This document shows, one piece after another, positions 32,124 to 41,300 of a stretch of DNA of 64,000 nt. The translations under genes and the position numbers were made by a program. The DNA comes from a virus, in the IMG/VR virus record IMGVR_UViG_3300022865_000557, positions 1 to 64,000 of that record; one strand, 5' to 3'. The stretch's first letter is position 1, and every line of letters begins with the position of its first letter. The notes under the pieces were generated by a model, which worked only from the letters and a program-made list of their open reading frames with translations, did not search any database and was not told the origin of the DNA.

Positions 32124-32198
32124 GTCCGGTTCGTCTATCGGTTAGGACTCGGGATTTTCATTCCCGCAAGAGGGGTTCGACTCCCCTACCGGATGCCA
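32124..32198 (+). tRNA. tRNA-Glu (TTC)
   Basis: 75 nt with encoded CCA, 5 nt after tRNA-Thr. Acceptor GTCCGGT/ACCGGAT, anticodon stem CGGGA/TCCCG with loop TTTTCAT, anticodon TTC, T-arm GGGG-TTCGACT-CCCC. Confidence 0.9.
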
Positions 32199-32215
32199 AG
32201 TATAAGGAAACACTA

Positions 32216-32440
32216 ATGAAAAATGGATTGCGTTGGTTCGGCTTCATACTAGCAATGGTTAGTGCTTTCCTTTTAAGCGGAGGTAATCCTGATGTGCAAT
32301 GGATGGGCTGGGCAGTTGGTACAGTTAGTTCTGCAATGTGGGTTTACTTTGGTTTTAAGGATAGTGATACTCCTAGAGCATTAATGGAAGTAATGTATTT
32401 GTTACTTGCGATGAGAGGAATATATAATTGGGTAATCTAA
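32216..32440 (+). CDS. Small membrane protein, two to three helices
   Basis: 74 residues with hydrophobic stretches at about 8-22, 29-45 and 56-72, and a WMGWAVGTVSSAMWVYFGF segment. The general layout resembles the 77-residue membrane protein at 61089 and short membrane proteins of other marine phages. Function unknown. Confidence 0.6.
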   Translation: MKNGLRWFGFILAMVSAFLLSGGNPDVQWMGWAVGTVSSAMWVYFGFKDSDTPRALMEVMYLLLAMRGIYNWVI

Positions 32441-32456
32441 ATAATAAAGGAACAGT

Positions 32457-33047
32457 ATGTCACTAGTACCAATGGTAATTGAAACAACGTCAAAAGGCGA
32501 ACGTGCTTATGATATCTACAGTAGATTACTCAAAGAGCGTATTATTATGCTGAATGGTCCTGTGGAAGATAACATGAGTAATTTAATTGTTAGCCAACTG
32601 CTGTTCCTAGAATCAGAAGACCCAGACAAGGATATTAATTTATTTGTTAACAGTCCAGGTGGTGTTATTACAGCAGGCATGGCTATATACGATACCATGC
32701 AGTTTATCAAATGTGATGTAGCAACCTATGTGATTGGACAAGCATGTTCAATGGGGTCATTCCTAGCACAAGCAGGAGCGCCAGGCAAGCGTCACATGTT
32801 GCCCTATGCTAGACACATGATTCATCAGCCCAGTGGCGGCACACGCGGTATGCAGAGTGATATAGAAATACAGTACAAAGAAATTACCAAGATGAAAGAA
32901 ATACTCACAGAGTTGTATGTTAAACACAACACAGCAGGCAAGACATATGACGACTTTGAGATTGACATGGACCGTGATACATTCATGAGTTCAGAAGAAT
33001 CATTGGAATACGGATTAATAGACAAAATTATTGACAAAAGGCCATAA
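32457..33047 (+). CDS. clpP: ClpP, ATP-dependent Clp protease proteolytic subunit
   Basis: 196 residues, full length. The catalytic triad is complete: Ser98 in GQACSMGSF, His123 in [10 protein letters not shown] and Asp174 in DRDTFMS. The oxyanion strand NSPGGV is present. ClpP forms a 14-subunit barrel fed by ClpX or ClpA; no ClpX is seen here, so it would work with the host unfoldase. It could degrade products tagged by the phage tmRNA, or host proteins. AAGGA lies about 7 nt before the ATG. Confidence 0.95.
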   Translation: MSLVPMVIETTSKGERAYDIYSRLLKERIIMLNGPVEDNMSNLIVSQLLFLESEDPDKDINLFVNSPGGVITAGMAIYDTMQFIKCDVATYVIGQACSMGSFLAQAGAPGKRHMLPYARHMIHQPSGGTRGMQSDIEIQYKEITKMKEILTELYVKHNTAGKTYDDFEIDMDRDTFMSSEESLEYGLIDKIIDKRP

Positions 33048-33068
33048 TAAACCCGGATTATTAGCTGA

Positions 33069-33767
33069 ATGGCAACTCAAGAGCAAAAAGAAAAACTGGT
33101 AGAAATACTCAAATTCACTTCATGTACATATACGATCAGTATCTCAGGATACGGCAGGGAGCATGTGGTTGGATGTATTCCCAATCAGTCTAGTATCAAG
33201 TACCTAAAGGACAACAACATTCAGTGGGAGCATGCACTGTTTATGGATCTTGATGAGTGGGTAGACGATGGGCATAAACTACCAGACCATCCGTTAATCG
33301 ACGATGATGGTGTGTATGCACGTGACTGGAGTGAGCTGGATGACATTTGCCGTTGCTGGGGTGCTGAGCGAGGTGTTTACACCTATATATCAATTGACGA
33401 TGAGAATGGCGATCCTGTAATTGAGTTCAGCACAGACTACGAAACATTAACCAATTTGGGTGTGAGTTACGAGTCGGAATCTGAGGTAGATATAGATAAT
33501 GTAGAGAAGGCACAACAGTATAGAAAAAAAGGACGCTGGATTGCAGAAGTCTGCAATTTCGAAGAAGGAACGTTTTTTGTGGGTGATATAGAACTAACAC
33601 AACCGTTTGACATCACAAAACTATTAGTGTATGCTTCAACTATAAACGAATCACCAGACATTATTAATGGTGTTAGTTACGATAATAATCCAATTGACTA
33701 CCTTGACAATAACATTATTAACAATAGTATCGAAAGCAATCTTATTGATTTAGATGAATGGACATGA
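33069..33767 (+). CDS. Unknown acidic protein
   Basis: 232 residues, strongly acidic, with Cys residues in CTYTIS, VVGC, DDICRCW and EVCNFEE that might bind metal. The C-terminal 30 residues are low-complexity (Asn, Ile, Asp). No family recognised. It ends 1 nt before the cytidylyltransferase-like gene. Confidence 0.55.
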   Translation: MATQEQKEKLVEILKFTSCTYTISISGYGREHVVGCIPNQSSIKYLKDNNIQWEHALFMDLDEWVDDGHKLPDHPLIDDDGVYARDWSELDDICRCWGAERGVYTYISIDDENGDPVIEFSTDYETLTNLGVSYESESEVDIDNVEKAQQYRKKGRWIAEVCNFEEGTFFVGDIELTQPFDITKLLVYASTINESPDIINGVSYDNNPIDYLDNNIINNSIESNLIDLDEWT

Positions 33768-33768
33768 A

Positions 33769-34203
33769 ATGCAAACACTTAAAGTAGGATTCACCTGCAG
33801 TACGTTTGATTTACTTCATGCCGGGCATGTGACCATGTTAGAAGATGCGAGAAGTCAATGTGACTATTTGATATGTGGATTACAGGTTGACCCTACCCTG
33901 GATCGTCCAGAAAAGAACTCACCTATACAGTCTGTGGTGGAACGATATACACAGCTCAAAGCATTATCTTGTGTAGATGAAATAGTTCCGTATGCTTACG
34001 AACGTGACTTAGAAGATATACTCAGCATGTACAATATTGATGTGCGTATACTAGGTGATGAGTATGCTACCAAAGACTTCACAGGTAAAGACATCTGTAA
34101 ACAGCGTGGCATACAGCTATACTTTAACAAGCGTGAACACAGATTCAGTTCAAGCGAACTGCGTCAACGAGTAGCGGCTAAAGAGAAGTCTTCTTCTTCT
34201 TAG
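33769..34203 (+). CDS. Cytidylyltransferase-like protein (TagD/GCT family)
   Basis: 144 residues from the ATG at 33769; an ATG at 33754 inside the previous gene is possible. FDLLHAGHVTMLEDA holds the HxGH nucleotide-binding motif, and EHRFSSSELRQRV is the C-terminal RxSSSxLR-like motif of glycerol-3-phosphate and related cytidylyltransferases. It would make a CDP-activated alcohol or related donor for envelope or capsule modification. The last residues (KEKSSSS) are low-complexity and overlap the convergent Lys-rich gene by 26 bp. Confidence 0.85.
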   Translation: MQTLKVGFTCSTFDLLHAGHVTMLEDARSQCDYLICGLQVDPTLDRPEKNSPIQSVVERYTQLKALSCVDEIVPYAYERDLEDILSMYNIDVRILGDEYATKDFTGKDICKQRGIQLYFNKREHRFSSSELRQRVAAKEKSSSS

Positions 34204-34351
34204 TGGTTGACTTGGCTTTAGTTGGTTTGTACACATCAGTTATTTCAGTTGATTCCATTGGTATTGCTTTTGCCTTTTGTTTTTCTTTCGCTTCTCTTTT
34301 GGCTTGCATTTCTGCTGGAGTTATTGTGTTGCCTTTAACTTTAAAAACCAT
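34178..34351 (-). CDS. Small Lys-rich protein
   Basis: 57 residues from the ATG at 34351 with AAAGGAAA about 11 nt upstream; an ATG three codons earlier (34360) is the alternative. Highly charged, ending in TKAKSTTKKKKTSL, similar in composition to the Lys-rich tail at 6340. A perfect TATAAATA box lies about 30 nt upstream, so it is a late gene and possibly a virion DNA-binding protein. The opposite-strand frame here is a shadow. Confidence 0.65.
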   Translation of the reverse strand: MVFKVKGNTITPAEMQAKREAKEKQKAKAIPMESTEITDVYKPTKAKSTTKKKKTSL

Positions 34352-34379
34352 GATCGACATTTCCTTTAATTGTTATAAG

Positions 34380-34387
34380 TATTTATA
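34380..34387 (-). promoter_or_regulatory. T4-type late promoter TATAAATA
   Basis: Exact T4 late consensus on the minus strand upstream of the Lys-rich gene at 34351. Confidence 0.7.
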
Positions 34388-34626
34388 TGCTGGTCGATCA
34401 TTATCATCCCTTCAGGTTCCATGCAACAGTGCCATGGCCTGGACAACCAGACAATCCACAAGTGGATTGGGTATGGGGTATTGGGCAAATTGAAGACTGG
34501 TTGCAACAGTGCATTGGTTCTAGGCATCAACTATGGGCATACGATGATTGCCCTGCAACGTATCAATTAGGAGTAGCATTCAAGTGGGACAAGGATCGAA
34601 CACTTTTTGTATTAACTTGGTCATAA
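34387..34626 (+). CDS. Conserved marine phage protein of unknown function
   Basis: 79 residues, rich in Trp and His. YHPFRFHATVPWPGQPDN, IEDWLQQ and a final TLFVLTWS match short proteins I recognise from T4-like cyanophages. Function unknown. It starts at the late-promoter box of the divergent gene and ends 4 nt before radical SAM gene 4. Confidence 0.6.
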   Translation: MLVDHYHPFRFHATVPWPGQPDNPQVDWVWGIGQIEDWLQQCIGSRHQLWAYDDCPATYQLGVAFKWDKDRTLFVLTWS

Positions 34627-34630
34627 ACTA

Positions 34631-35788
34631 ATGGCAGAGCTCAACAAAGAGTTCTTCTGCCCAGCTCCCTTTGCAGGAGGTTACGTTGACGTAAAGAAGA
34701 TAGCATATCCTTGCTGTAAAATACGTGTAACAGAATTTGAAAATGATCCAGGTTGCGACTTAACTAAAAACAACCTATCAACAGCATATCATAGTAAATC
34801 TTTTAAAGATCTGAGGGAACAGTTCGAAAACAATGAGAAACCTGATCAATGTCAGGAATGTTGGCGTGCCGAAGACGCAGGTTGTGAGAGTGAAAGAAAT
34901 CACCTAACTAAGTTAATCACTACTGATACAAACAGTTTGAATTCGGCTAACGTAGGACTTAAAAAGTTACAAATAGTGCCGAGTATCACCTGCAATTTCA
35001 AATGTAGAATTTGCGACAGTAATTTTAGTTCAGCTATTGCTATGGAAGAAATAAAATTTGCAGAGGCCGCAAATAAAGAAAAACTTTTATTAAATTTGCA
35101 AAATCGCAGTCTAATAGACATAGAATACACTAAAAGAATATTGCAAGACAGTTTATCTGGTTTGACAATGTTACAAGTATTGGGTGGCGAGCCGACACTG
35201 ATGAAAAACTTGCCAGAGCTACTAGAGTATATAATTGCACAAGGAGATCACAAACACATAGACCTTGCAATTAACACCAATGGCAGTATTTGGTCTGACC
35301 GTTTAACGGAAATACTACAAAAATTTAAAAGTTGTAAAATGCTAATTAGCATAGATGCTTTTGGTAAAAGATTTGAAGATCAACGTGGGGGTTGTTGGCA
35401 AGATATTGAAGATAATTTCGACAGATGGTTGACTGTTCCAAACGTTTCTGTAATAATAACAGCAACAGTCAGCATACAAAATGTATTATATGTAGATGAA
35501 ATTGTAGACTTTGTAAAAAGTAAAGGAGTTTTTGTAGGTTGGAATTATGTAGATGACCCTAGTGAATTATCCATAGATAACTTAACACAGACGGCAAAAG
35601 ACTTGGTATACTTGAAGTACATAAATCACGAATCTAACGAGTTGCATGGTATTGCTACTCGGGTAATGCAAACTCCAGCAGTGTCTGGACAGAAATTTAT
35701 TAGCCTAATGGACCTTTACGATTTACGTAGAGGTACTAACTTTAAACAATCACATGGAGAGATATATGATGCAATGTCAGCTAAGTAG
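34631..35788 (+). CDS. Radical SAM protein 4 with N-terminal Cys region
   Basis: 385 residues. SITCNFKCRIC supplies C121, C125 and C128; LQVLGGEPTLMKNL is the GGE motif. The auxiliary region has FFCPAPF (C10), YPCCK (C28, C29), C42 and DQCQECWRAEDAGCESERN (C74, C77, C85). It is followed 19 nt later by a cytochrome c gene, so the pair is probably one transcript. Same order of domains as radical SAM proteins 1-3, with low sequence identity, so they are old paralogues rather than recent copies. Confidence 0.87.
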   Translation: MAELNKEFFCPAPFAGGYVDVKKIAYPCCKIRVTEFENDPGCDLTKNNLSTAYHSKSFKDLREQFENNEKPDQCQECWRAEDAGCESERNHLTKLITTDTNSLNSANVGLKKLQIVPSITCNFKCRICDSNFSSAIAMEEIKFAEAANKEKLLLNLQNRSLIDIEYTKRILQDSLSGLTMLQVLGGEPTLMKNLPELLEYIIAQGDHKHIDLAINTNGSIWSDRLTEILQKFKSCKMLISIDAFGKRFEDQRGGCWQDIEDNFDRWLTVPNVSVIITATVSIQNVLYVDEIVDFVKSKGVFVGWNYVDDPSELSIDNLTQTAKDLVYLKYINHESNELHGIATRVMQTPAVSGQKFISLMDLYDLRRGTNFKQSHGEIYDAMSAK

Positions 35789-35807
35789 TTTTATAGGAGA
35801 CGCAATA

Positions 35808-36194
35808 GTGAACTGGAAAGAACGACTTGTAGGAGCAGTGGGTAGTTTAATAGCAATATGTTTATTGATGTGGTTGATCATTGCAACCATTCCTGCACAT
35901 GCAGGAGTAACAGGAACAGCCGCACCAGGATCAGGTGCTAACGTAAAGCCAGCAGGTGAACTGGTAATTAAGAACAACTACTGTGTAGCATGCCACAATG
36001 TAAATGTTAAAATGGTAGGTCCGGCATTTAAAGACATAGCCGCAAAGTACACAGAAGCTGACAGAGAGTATTTGGTTGAAAAGATACTCAAAGGCAGTAT
36101 GGGTGTATGGGGTCAGATTCCTATGCCACCAAATGCTGTAGACCAACAGCAAGCAAATCAAGCAATTACTTGGATCCTAAGCCTTGAAAAATAG
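35808..36194 (+). CDS. Exported class I cytochrome c
   Basis: 128 residues from a GTG at 35808 with AGGAG about 10 nt upstream; the in-frame ATG at 35754 lies inside the previous gene. Residues 8-32 are a signal peptide or anchor (LIAICLLMWLIIATIPAHAG). The mature domain has the haem motif CVACH (C59, C62, H63) and the axial Met in QIPMPPN (M106), as in small c551/c5-type cytochromes. It would carry electrons in the periplasm, for example from a dehydrogenase to a terminal oxidase. Haem attachment needs the host Ccm system. All ligands are intact. Confidence 0.88.
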   Translation: MNWKERLVGAVGSLIAICLLMWLIIATIPAHAGVTGTAAPGSGANVKPAGELVIKNNYCVACHNVNVKMVGPAFKDIAAKYTEADREYLVEKILKGSMGVWGQIPMPPNAVDQQQANQAITWILSLEK

Positions 36195-36195
36195 G

Positions 36196-36224
36196 TTGAC
36201 TTTGCTACCAAAAGAGTCTATAAT
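36196..36224 (+). promoter_or_regulatory. Early promoter, repeated-family relative (copy 6)
   Basis: TTGACT (36196-36201), 17-bp spacer with CCAAAAGAGTC as in the early family, TATAAT (36219-36224). The leader diverges after the -10 box. Confidence 0.8.
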
Positions 36225-36256
36225 ATACGTATATTATAAACACAAACAATAAAACT

Positions 36257-36598
36257 ATGACATTCTTAGACCTTATATTTTTTATCATGCTTGGTTATCT
36301 AATCTGGAATCTATTTGCCAGTTATGTGCTAAAGCAAAAGCTATCAGCGTATGTTGCTGGCATGGAGCAAGCACGGGTTGGTGTTAAGGCACTGGAAGAA
36401 AAAGTAATGATAGTTAAAACAGAAATAATACAGTTCGAACAAGATAAAGAACTTGTGTTATTATATGATCGCAACAACAGTTTCCTAGGACAAGGACCAA
36501 CTGAAGATGAAGCCATTGATAGCATTCGCAAGGAGTACCCTACTGAAACTTTTGTTTTAGTAGATGCTGATACTAAACTAAGCGAGCCTGCAGTATGA
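36257..36598 (+). CDS. Membrane-anchored protein of unknown function
   Basis: 113 residues: an N-terminal membrane helix (DLIFFIMLGYLIWNLFASYV), a coiled-coil stretch (about 33-65), then a small beta domain (LVLLYDRNNSFLGQG). No family recognised. It overlaps the next gene by 4 bp. Confidence 0.55.
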   Translation: MTFLDLIFFIMLGYLIWNLFASYVLKQKLSAYVAGMEQARVGVKALEEKVMIVKTEIIQFEQDKELVLLYDRNNSFLGQGPTEDEAIDSIRKEYPTETFVLVDADTKLSEPAV

Positions 36599-36978
36599 CC
36601 ATGCACTTAGAAGGCCCGTGGCTCAGTACCACAGGCAAAAGCAAGCGTAAACACAAGTACCGTACAGCAGAGGCCGCACAACAAGCAAGAAAAAATTCAG
36701 AAAATTGGAAGCAGTTGCTGGACAAGCATAACGTGCCGGAACCTGCTAAACGTGTACCCAAGCGTTTGGAAAAAAGTGTTTACGTTGAGACAAAGGGGTA
36801 TCGCAGGGAGACACCGCACATACCGAGTCTGAGTACGGGTGTTGGCACAGCAGTGAAAGCGCCTGACAAGGTATACACAGGCAACAAAATTATAGGCATA
36901 GGCACACTGCACAAATCAAATGCAGTTCCTGTGTTTAGTAATGAAGATGCAATAGCCATCAGCAAAATGAGGAGATAG
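36595..36978 (+). CDS. Basic protein of unknown function
   Basis: 127 residues, basic. It opens [22 protein letters not shown] and has a repeated Lys/Arg/Pro middle. Proteins starting this way occur in T4-like marine phages. Function unknown. It ends 1 nt before the IF-1 gene. Confidence 0.6.
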   Translation: MTMHLEGPWLSTTGKSKRKHKYRTAEAAQQARKNSENWKQLLDKHNVPEPAKRVPKRLEKSVYVETKGYRRETPHIPSLSTGVGTAVKAPDKVYTGNKIIGIGTLHKSNAVPVFSNEDAIAISKMRR

Positions 36979-36979
36979 A

Positions 36980-37198
36980 TTGGCAAAGGAAGAACTACTA
37001 ACATTCGAAGGTGAAATAACAGACCTTCTACCAAACGCAAGTTTTCGTGTTAAGTTAGAAAACGATCACGAAATTATAGCCACACTTGCTGGCAAACTAA
37101 GACGATTTAACATTAGAGTAGCACTTGGTGACAAGGTTGATATTGAAATGAGTCCATATGATTTAAACCGCGGACGCATAGTATATCGCACTAAATAG
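36980..37198 (+). CDS. infA: Translation initiation factor IF-1
   Basis: 72 residues, exactly the usual length, from a TTG with AGGAG 6 nt upstream. The OB-fold pattern [20 protein letters not shown], then [33 protein letters not shown], matches bacterial IF-1 throughout. IF-1 binds the 30S A site and helps IF-2 and IF-3 select start sites. A phage copy could replace or bias host initiation; several genes here appear to have leaderless mRNAs. It differs from host proteins in an acidic start ([10 protein letters not shown]). Confidence 0.93.
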   Translation: MAKEELLTFEGEITDLLPNASFRVKLENDHEIIATLAGKLRRFNIRVALGDKVDIEMSPYDLNRGRIVYRTK

Positions 37199-37202
37199 TA
37201 GT

Positions 37203-37784
37203 ATGCTTACTACAGAACTTATACCCAATCAGACGTACACTTCAGAGGATACTACTTGTCCTCGAACTAAAGCGGCGGCTTGCCAATGTGAGTCTGTTAA
37301 TGCAATCTCAGAGGATCAAGATTTTACACAAGCAGTATGTGAACTAGACCACAGTGACAAAGTCAAAGGTACTATTCTTTTAGTTAGCAAACCTGGAAAA
37401 GGCACACTGATCCGAGGACAAATAACGGGCCTTGAACCCGGAGAGCACGGGTTTCACATACACGAGTATGGTGATCTAAGCAACGGATGCGAAAGTGCTG
37501 GGGCTCATTACAATCCAGACGGTGTAGACCACGGTGACATCAGCAAAGGACATGTAGGCGATCTAGGTAATGTTGTTGCCAATGACAAAGGTGTTGCTGA
37601 CTTTATAATAAAAGCACCTCGGGTGGATCTAACAGGAGATCGGAGTGTTGTAGGTAGAGCAATAGTAATACATAGCAAAAAAGATGATCTTGGAAAAGGC
37701 GGAGACGAAGAATCATTGAAGACCGGAAATGCTGGTGATCGACTGGCATGTGGAGTTATAGTCTTACGTGGTTCTGATGATTAG
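37203..37784 (+). CDS. sodC: Cu/Zn superoxide dismutase
   Basis: 193 residues. All metal ligands are visible: H85 and H87 (GFHIHEYGD), H102 (GAHYNP), H110, H117 and D120, and H157 (IVIHSKKDD); the disulfide Cys pair C96/C183 and active-site Arg180 (AGDRLACG) are intact. The enzyme converts superoxide to oxygen and hydrogen peroxide. It has no signal peptide; instead about 50 extra residues with Cys at 19, 27, 29 and 46 precede the domain, which might bind metal. It may act in the cytoplasm or travel in the virion. Confidence 0.93.
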   Translation: MLTTELIPNQTYTSEDTTCPRTKAAACQCESVNAISEDQDFTQAVCELDHSDKVKGTILLVSKPGKGTLIRGQITGLEPGEHGFHIHEYGDLSNGCESAGAHYNPDGVDHGDISKGHVGDLGNVVANDKGVADFIIKAPRVDLTGDRSVVGRAIVIHSKKDDLGKGGDEESLKTGNAGDRLACGVIVLRGSDD

Positions 37785-37829
37785 TGATGTCTATCTAATG
37801 GTCAATGGTATTTTTGTATTGGAGAATTT

Positions 37830-37979
37830 ATGAATACTAAAGGAATATGCAGAGCATGCTTGCATGCCGCACACTGTGGACACAGTTGTGTAGATGAAGA
37901 CTGCGACTACTGCACAGAATGTTATTGTGAAAAATGCAACCCTATAAAGGAAGAACATTATGGAAATATTAACAGTTGA
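37830..37979 (+). CDS. Cys-rich miniprotein overlapping the Fe-S carrier gene
   Basis: 49 residues with nine Cys, several as CxxC or CxC ([17 protein letters not shown]), plus His residues. GGAG lies 6-9 nt before the ATG. This is a zinc-ribbon or metallothionein-like composition. Its last 20 bp overlap erpA, so the two are translationally coupled. It may deliver or store a metal, but no family is recognised. Confidence 0.6.
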   Translation: MNTKGICRACLHAAHCGHSCVDEDCDYCTECYCEKCNPIKEEHYGNINS

Positions 37980-38292
37980 ACAAAGCGCAACAAGTAAACT
38001 AAAAGAACTTATCGCAGAAGAAGACAACCCAAACCTTAAACTGCGTATATTTGTGCAAGGTGGCGGCTGTAGTGGCTTCCAATATGGGTTTACATTCGAC
38101 GAAGACACTGCTGATGATGATTACAGCATAGATGCCGGTGACGGAGTTGGTATTCTAATAGATCATATGAGTGCAGAATACCTTAAAGGTTCCACAATCA
38201 AGTTCACAAAGGATTTGATGAGCCAAAGTTTTGCTATTGTCAACCCTAATGCTACAGCAACTTGCGGATGTGGAAGCAGTTTTAACGCATAA
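37960..38292 (+). CDS. ErpA/IscA-type Fe-S cluster carrier
   Basis: 110 residues, full length for A-type carriers. The three cluster-binding Cys are in [11 protein letters not shown] (C37) and the terminal CGCGSSF (two Cys about 60 residues later). These proteins pass 4Fe-4S clusters to apo-enzymes. In this genome, five radical SAM proteins would need such clusters. A T4-type late promoter lies after it, so it belongs to the preceding block with SOD and IF-1. Confidence 0.93.
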   Translation: MEILTVEQSATSKLKELIAEEDNPNLKLRIFVQGGGCSGFQYGFTFDEDTADDDYSIDAGDGVGILIDHMSAEYLKGSTIKFTKDLMSQSFAIVNPNATATCGCGSSFNA

Positions 38293-38321
38293 CCCCCCAA
38301 AACCTTAAACTTTATAACTGC

Positions 38322-38329
38322 CATAAATA
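38322..38329 (+). promoter_or_regulatory. T4-type late promoter CATAAATA
   Basis: CATAAATA 19 nt before the ATG at 38349, the head of the fibre gene block; GAGGATGATTT provides a ribosome site. Confidence 0.65.
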
Positions 38330-38348
38330 CTCTGTATGAGGATGATTT

Positions 38349-41300
38349 ATGGCACAACAAATAATTGATATCGGAACGTCCGCAGGTGACGGGACCGGTG
38401 ACGAACTTCGAATAGCGTTTGATAAAGCAAATGATAACTTTACTGAACTATACTCTACCGCCGAAAACAGTGGACTAACTTATTCGAATGTATCTACCAT
38501 CACAAGTGGATCAGGTACAGACGCTAGATTTACAGTCAATCGTTACGCTAACACCTATACTGTTGATATTATTAACAGTGCTGGTAACAACTATGCTGTA
38601 TCAGATACACTAACGATATTTGGTAACGCACTAGGTGGCACGTCGGGCGTAAATGATGTAACTCTTACAGTCCTCACACTAGGAAACGCAACAGTAGGAA
38701 ACATTGCTACCATAAGCAATGTTGGTGCTCCTGCTAATCCAGTTCTCACTGTCAACGGGCAGACTGGAGATGTAACACTAGACGTAAACGATATTGCAAA
38801 TGCCGCAAGCAAAGGTTATGTAACCAATGCTATAAACGGTAACATTGCAACCTTAAGCTCAAGCTTCAACAGTGTTAACGCCAACGTTACCGCGGCAAAC
38901 AGTGCCATATCAACTCATACAAGTCAGATACAAACACTAGACGCCAACGTTGGTACACTATGGGGCAACGTAGGAGGATTGGCCGCTACTAGAGCAACCA
39001 TAAGTTATGTCGACACCAGCATCAACAACGCACTAAGCTCAAATGCTATTCTTGCCAACGTTACTAGTATCAATGCTAATGTTACTGCCGCAAATGTAAA
39101 CATTGAAAACAACAGAGCCAATTTGGTAATATTCCGTGCTAACTTAGGTGTGCAGGATCTGCTGTTGGATGCGCTTGATGCTAATGTAGGCACAATTGTT
39201 GGCAATACCAGTACTACATTCTACACACTGGTGGCCAATGCCGCTACACAAAGTGTTGCAATTACCAACAATCTTAATCAGATAAACAACTTATTCAGCA
39301 ATGCTGGGGTACAAGCAGACTCAATTAACAATCTAACTGCTAATGCCGCTACACAAGGTGCCAAGCTCGATTCGATCGATGCAAACTTGGGTGTGGCAAC
39401 AACCAATATCTCAGCATTACAAAGCAACACTGGTGTTACAACAAACGAAGTTAACCTACTTCGTGCAAACATCACAGCCGCCAATGCAACTATTGGAAGC
39501 AACGATGCAGACATACTAGCAATTAATGCTAACTTGGGTTTGAGATCAACTGAGATTATTTCGTTAGATGCCAACCTTGGCACAGCAACAACCAATATCA
39601 CAAGCCTTACCAGTAATGCCGCTACGCAGGCCACTAGCATTAACACACTTACTAGTAATGCCGCTACACAAGCAACTAGTATTGACACCTTAACTGCTAA
39701 CGCAGGCACACAGGCTACTAGTATTGTTACACTCACATCAAACGCCTCGGCACAAAGTGTTGCACTTGTTGACCTGCAAAACAATGCAGGCGTACAAGGC
39801 GATAGTATTCGCACAATTGATGCCAATCTTGGCACGGTTGTTGGTACAACTATCCCTGCTATTGATGCTAACTTAGGAGCGTATCAAACAACTATTAACG
39901 CTAACCTGGGCACAAGAACAACTGAAATACAAACACTAGATGCTAACGTAGGTTACATCAGAACAAACTATGCAAACACTGCAACCAGCGCAACATTCAC
40001 AGGCAATGTGGGTGCTTCCTATCTACTAGCAACTGCCAATGTTAAAATTGACGGTGTACTTGAAGTTGGATTAGCACCAAGTTTATCTTGGCCCAACGAA
40101 GGTGCTGTGTTTACAGGTAACATAAATGCTGGTTACGAAATAGTTACACAGAACAAGAGTACTGGTACGAGCGCAACATCAAATTATGTTGCATACGCTA
40201 ATGATGCTATACTTGGTAGTGGAGCTACCAAATACGTAGCTGTTGGCATAAACAACAGCACATTTACAGGAAACTTTATACCTGCAGGGGTTGACAGCAA
40301 GATAGTACAATATGCACACGACGGATATTTCCAAACCGTTGGAGGCAATGCCCAGGTACAATCAGACACAGGCGTAGTTTTACAAGCAAACACAGCTTTG
40401 GCAAAACTAAACAAAGACGGCAACTTCCAACTTGTTACTGGTAACTTAACGTTTGCTGACAGTACTATACAGTCAAGTGCATTTACTGGAGGAACCTGGG
40501 CAGCCGTAGATGCTAATATCGGTGGCATAAGTGACGGAGTTACCGTTAACAGCAACGCTATATTTGCAATTAGAGCAAACACTGGATCATTCCAGACTTA
40601 TGCTAACTTAAATATCAGCCAAATTAATGCAAACATGGCGGCTGCTAATGCTGTTATTGCAACCGTTGATACTGCGGCAATAGCGGCAATTAATGCAAAT
40701 GTAACCGCGGCAAATGTAAACATTGCAACACTTGATGCCAATATTGGTGTAGTAGTTGGTACAACTATACCAGGCATAAATGCCAACTTAGGTACTGTAG
40801 TTGGTACAACTATCCCAGCTATTGATGCTAATTTAGGAACAGCAACTACAAATATTACAACTGTGAATGCTAACGTAACTGCCGCAAACTTAGCAATTAC
40901 CACTGTGAATAATAATGTAACTGCCGCAAACTTAGCAATTACAACAATTGATGCTAATGTAGGTACAATTGTAGGCACAACTATTCCTGCTATTGATGCA
41001 AACATTGGTACTACTGTTGGTACAACTATCCCAGCAATTGATGCTAATGTAGGTACAATTGTAGGCACAACTATTCCTGCTATTGATGCTAATGTAGGTA
41101 CAATTGTAGGCACAACCATACCGTCACTTGCAACTTTGTCAAGTTTCAATACACTTGATGCCAATGTTGGTGTGGTAGTTGGTACAACTATACCAGGTAT
41201 AAATGCTAACTTGGGAATTGTAGTTGGCACCACTATACCAGCTATTGATGCTAACTTGGGCACAACTGTTGGCACAACTATCCCAGCAATTGATGCTAAC

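Noticed and set aside
34203-34493. Hydrophobic + strand frame opposite the Lys-rich gene
   Set aside because: Its apparent membrane helices come from the antisense of AAA/AAG Lys codons; the minus-strand gene has the late promoter and ribosome site.
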